A DNA stretch of 64,000 nt from the NCBI RefSeq assembly GCF_017591425.1, contig NW_024467106.1:24170501-24234500 (forward strand). The letters are read 5' to 3'. Positions within the stretch are counted from its first letter, which is position 1. Every line of letters begins with the position of its first letter. The stretch comes from Ochotona curzoniae. Its lineage: Eukaryota > Chordata > Mammalia > Lagomorpha > Ochotonidae. The position numbers and the translations under genes were made by a program. This document shows, in pieces, positions 60,290-64,000 of the stretch. A model generated the notes under the pieces. That model saw only the letters and a list, made by a program, of their open reading frames with translations. It made no database searches and was not told the DNA's origin.

Positions 60290-62390
60290 ATGAACTGAAT
60301 AAACGAAACCCACACTATTGGACACAAGTGTGGATTTCTTTGCATTATGTGCCTATTGTGCCAGTACCAGGGAGGCTGATAACACACCATAATGTCAATT
60401 GTCCATTCACTCTGATTTCTCGTTTATTTGGTGCCTCTTTCTTGCTGATTCCCTGTGGGAGTTTTCATGATGGAAGCTTCTTGCACTCCTTTTCCTCTTC
60501 CAAAGGCCCATCGCATCTACTTCTAATTGCATGCCTGTAGCACAGGATGAATTGTCCTCAGCCTTCTGATAGTTCTCAGAAATTCATGAAGAGCCATCCA
60601 ATCCATTTCCCACTGTCAGTGGTATATCCTAATTTCAGAGTACACTTTTTTCACAAAGGAGATAACCTCACAAATCTGCCCACTTGAAGGAATTTTCGCT
60701 TGTTACTGTCTTTTAAGGACACAACAGCAACCATGGTACACTTATCCCAGCTTAACACCCACTAACACTGAACCAGCTCACCTGTGAGCCAGTCTCATGC
60801 TTTTCTTCTTCTGTCTGATAGTTATATGGAGTTTATCTATCATGTCCCTTAGTGTGATGTGAGAGAGGCTGCTGCAGCAATGATAGGTTATATGGGAAGC
60901 TAAATGGAGATTCATATTCAATCTTTGATACACCAATCTTAAAATGCATTGTTGTAGTGCACCCTAGACTTCACAACTTGGCGAGTCTAATAGAACTGAG
61001 TTTGATGGGTCAGTTGGTCCTCATGGTTTGTATTCTATCTTTACATGGGTTCTGTAGCACACTGGGTTTTCTCTTGAAGACCACTGAAGTCTCTGCTGTA
61101 CAATATGGCGTGACCTTGCCTTAGGAGTCCAAGTTGCAAATACCTCTCAGGGGCTTGGTGTAAATTTGTATTGTGTCTTTTTCTCACAATTGATCCCTAG
61201 AATGTCACAGATCTGTCTGGCTACATTTCCAAAAGCAGGGCTCTTGCCAACATCACATGGCCTTGCTACAGAGTTGCCTTTTTTTCCTGGTTTATATATT
61301 TATACATGAGCCTACACAGCACCTGCTTATGGATTAACACAGCCTTCCTGATTGTTGAATATATTGCTTGCCAAAGCTAAAGAGGCTGCAGAAGCACTGT
61401 TTCCTTCTTGTATTGGCAAAATGCAATATTTGTCTTCTCTTTGATACAGGTTCTCCTGGAAGGCTGTGACTTCTACCTCTTACGTTTTAGTGATGAGGTA
61501 GCCTTATACCTTATACCTTATAGCCATATCTCTGAATCCTTATACCGCTTATCTCCCAACTTCTGGAATACTAGTGGTCTTAATATGGTCTTAAATAAGC
61601 CAGCCACTCAATGCTTTTTGGATTCAACTAGCATAATGTCATTGATACAGTGATATGACATAGTGATTGACTTGGTAGATTTTAAGGATGTTTAGATTGT
61701 CCAGATCTCTTCAGAGAAAATTAACTTCCCCTGTAAATGTATACTATTGTCTGTTCTATCATATTTCAAAAAGTACTCCTGATACATTATTCTGATAGTG
61801 ATGTAAAAGAATAGATTTAAGTAATCATGAGTTTTATTTTACCTACCAAGGACTATTTTAATCTACTCAAGCAGAGACCTCATCTGGCATGGTGACAGCA
61901 ACTGCAATGTCCCATGCTTAGGCTTGTCACAGTCTAGTGTCATTGTCCAAAATCCAGACTGTTATTACAGTGGACAGACTGGTGGGTTAAATGGAGTAAT
62001 AGCAGGGACCATTCACAACCCTGCAATTTTGAAGATGAAGAGTGGCACTAATTTCCAGCCACATTAGACACATAATTATCTTTTGTGTTCTGTCATGCAT
62101 GGCAATGTTCAGTATCAGAAACTTTTCCACTTGGGATTTCACATCATGATTTTTACCCAATGCCCTAATGATCCAGTGTAGGTGTCTTATAATTTCCAAG
62201 GAAGTTTACTGGATCAGATTTAGGAGTGAGTAAATTGCCATTATGTGAACTTATGTCCCCAGTGGACCTCTGTGAATATTTTCATTTATTTCCTCACCTG
62301 AATATGGTGTTATTGTAATAAGATTTGATGACACTTCAGGTCTCCATGAGTAAACCCAACTCAGATTTTTGGTCCACCATCCTATAAAAT
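60290..62390 (-). pseudogene. ERVL-like endogenous retrovirus pol relic
   Basis: The minus strand, read from ~62390 down to ~60290, looks like a decayed class III (ERVL) pol gene. At 61638-61649 it encodes Cys-Ile-Asn-Asp followed by Ile-Met-Leu-Val, a degenerate form of the reverse transcriptase YxDD box. About 1 kb further along, at 60609-60620, it encodes Thr-Asp-Ser-Gly in an RNase H-like context, the right order and roughly the right spacing for pol. Stops and frameshifts are frequent (a stop follows five codons after the RT motif), and both catalytic Asp-box residues Tyr and the first Asp are changed. I found no flanking LTRs, gag or env. Old and non-functional. Confidence 0.5.
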
Positions 62391-62394
62391 ATTT

Positions 62395-63325
62395 GGCCAT
62401 TAACCATTCCTTGGTATGCAGGTACCCAAAATATAAAATGTGGTTGGGTTTCCTTGATTAGCTCAACCAAAAGATAATATATATTTTCATTATGTTGTTT
62501 AGATCACTTTCATCTAATGTGATTATTGAGGAATTTGGATATTGGACTACTATTCTGTCATTTTTCCCTTTTTCCTCTTTCCTGATCTATTACTAAATAT
62601 ATTTATCATTGCATTTTATTTATGTGACTTTTGGACTTTCTTTATAGGATTTATGTTTAGTGATTGAGGCACATTGTATCTATGTAGTATTTCACTCTTC
62701 TGGATTCATTTCTTCAAGTGAAATGTGAAATCCAGTAGTGTGTAGGTCTTTTTAGGCTAGTTGCTTAAGTTTGTGTCACAGGCATTACAGATGCGTGGGA
62801 GATGAAGATGAGTGCAGGAGAAGAAAGAAAAGCATGTGAACAAGAAGAAAAAAAGAGAAACTAGACAACAAGGAGCAGTGAAAACAAAAGCTAGCCATTT
62901 AATATTTTAACTTCTTCCAGAAAAACAAATCCAATTTTTATATTTTTTTTACTATGCACATAAATCCTAAATGGAATCCGAGACTCTCATTTTAATCCTA
63001 TAGAATGTAACAATATCACCACTAAGCATGCTTCTTCATTCTCTGAATGCTGCTTCTGGGACTTTGGCCATGTCTAAGAAAGGCTTACCGGCTGACTATG
63101 GGAGGAAGCAAGCCTTGGGGAATGTATGTGCAGGTTAAGAATAGAAAAATCAACACCAGATAATTAAAAAACCCATCAGACAATTTAAGATTTTTTTCTT
63201 CCACTTAAAGAGCTGCAGAAGCAAATGTTATTTTATTTACTCATTTACTGTCTTGCTATCCTCAATTCTGGAGTCCCAAGTTCTCTTGATGTCATTCTGT
63301 GCATAACTCTTAACTATCACAGAAG
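62395..63325. other. Unique AT-rich DNA, no gene seen
   Basis: Nothing recognised; 62440-62760 might still be retroviral or L1 flank but lacks a diagnostic motif. Confidence 0.4.
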
Positions 63326-63329
63326 GTCA

Positions 63330-63535
63330 GCTAGAGAAAAGTTCTCCAGCCTGGCCAGGCACCAAGAGCTTCATCTGGGAATTCCATGTTGAAGCAGGGG
63401 CCCAAGTATGTGGCTTATCCTTAGCTGCTTTTCCAGACACATTAGCGGGCAGCTGGGTTAGAAGTGGTGTGGCTGGGACTCAAACCAGTACCAGCTGCAT
63501 CACAGGCCTTATATGCTATGCTATAACACCAACCT
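63330..63535 (-). mobile_element. Old CSINE, partial
   Basis: Antisense: 'ggcaccaagagcttcatctggg', 'gcaggggcccaagtatgtgg', 'gctgggttagaagtggtgtggctgggactcaaaccagtacc' (box B antisense region) and 'ctataacaccaacctg'. The pyrimidine/tail side is missing or unrecognisable. Confidence 0.78.
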
Positions 63536-63569
63536 GTTTGTTTTTCTTTTCATAAATTCTCTCTCTTAA

Positions 63570-63890
63570 AAGATTTATTTTAGATTCTTTATTGGAAAGG
63601 CAAATATAGAGAGGAGATACATCAGAAAGATCTTCCATCCACTGGTTCATTCCCCAAGCAGCCACACTGGCTGGAGCTGAGCCGATCTGAAGTCAGGAGC
63701 CAGGAGCTTCTTCTGGGTCTCCCATGCGGGTACAGGGTCCCCAGGCTTTGGGCCGTCCCCGACTGCTTTCCCAGGCCACAAGTGGGGAGCTGGAAGGGAA
63801 GTGGGCTGCTGGAATTAGAACTGTTCTCCTATGGGATCCTGACACATGGAAGGTGAGGACTTTGGCTGCTAGGCTACCACACTGGGCCCT
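63570..63890 (-). mobile_element. CSINE, full-length
   Basis: Antisense CSINE: 'ttattggaaaggcaaatatagagaggag', 'gccgatctgaagtcaggagcc', 'tcccatgcgggtacagggtcc', 'ggaattagaac' and head 'accacactgggccc'. Probable duplication 'ctctctcttaa' / 'ctctctctcaa' (63559-63569, 63897-63907) in a pyrimidine-rich flank. The frames at 63693-63959 are SINE shadows. Confidence 0.93.
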
Positions 63891-64000
63891 GAGACCCTCT
63901 CTCTCAAGACTGGAACATTTCCACTGATCAATGTTCAAGTTATTTCTTTCCCATTGCAATAATTTTGCAAATAAGAGTCTTAAGTGATTTTAAAGCTGTT

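Noticed and set aside
61504..61527. Triple CCTTATA repeat
   Set aside because: Only three units, a chance-level slippage product in the ERVL-like relic.

Overview
This window looks like a gene-poor stretch of a mammalian nuclear genome, most probably from a lagomorph. The diagnostic element is the C-type SINE (CSINE), a tRNA-headed SINE with a pyrimidine-rich 3' part. The youngest copies carry a 3' region (T-rich, then GGAAAGGCAGATATACAGAG on the antisense strand) that I associate with pika (Ochotona) rather than rabbit; order Lagomorpha is well supported, the genus is an inference. Base composition is AT-rich. I found no protein-coding exon with a recognisable product. The longer open frames lie inside SINEs, LINE-1, a minisatellite or a simple repeat, or have no recognisable content.

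Layout. 0-4.4 kb: a CSINE and an L1 3' end at the edge, then unique AT-rich DNA with a CA microsatellite and an L2 relic. 4.4-12 kb: scattered CSINEs, a composite insertion at 7.9-8.3 kb that joins a SINE head to an L1 3' end, a tail-to-tail SINE pair, a GGAA microsatellite and a small palindromic DNA element. 13.2-20.2 kb: an almost solid retrotransposon block, with antisense L1s interrupted by CSINEs whose target-site duplications give the order of insertion. 20-30 kb: several CSINEs, a 31-bp minisatellite (24.3-24.7 kb) and an old antisense L1 5' region (25.2-26.3 kb). 30-41 kb: antisense L1 3' ends, L2 and other ancient relics in unique DNA. 41-48 kb: a young CSINE, long decayed antisense L1 and more CSINEs. 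48-55 kb: unique DNA, small DNA-element relics and an L1 with opposed halves that looks twin-primed. 55-60 kb: the longest repeat-poor tract. 60.3-62.4 kb: an antisense ERVL-like pol relic. 62.4-64 kb: unique DNA and two CSINEs.

The biology visible is therefore mobile-element history: L1 machinery mobilising itself and CSINE, with nesting, a likely template-switch chimera, a likely 5' inversion, and two different L1 3'-end lineages. I saw no bacterial operon, CRISPR array or other new coding system. Repeat family names come from recognition by eye, not database comparison, and boundaries without a stated target-site duplication are good to about 10-50 bp.
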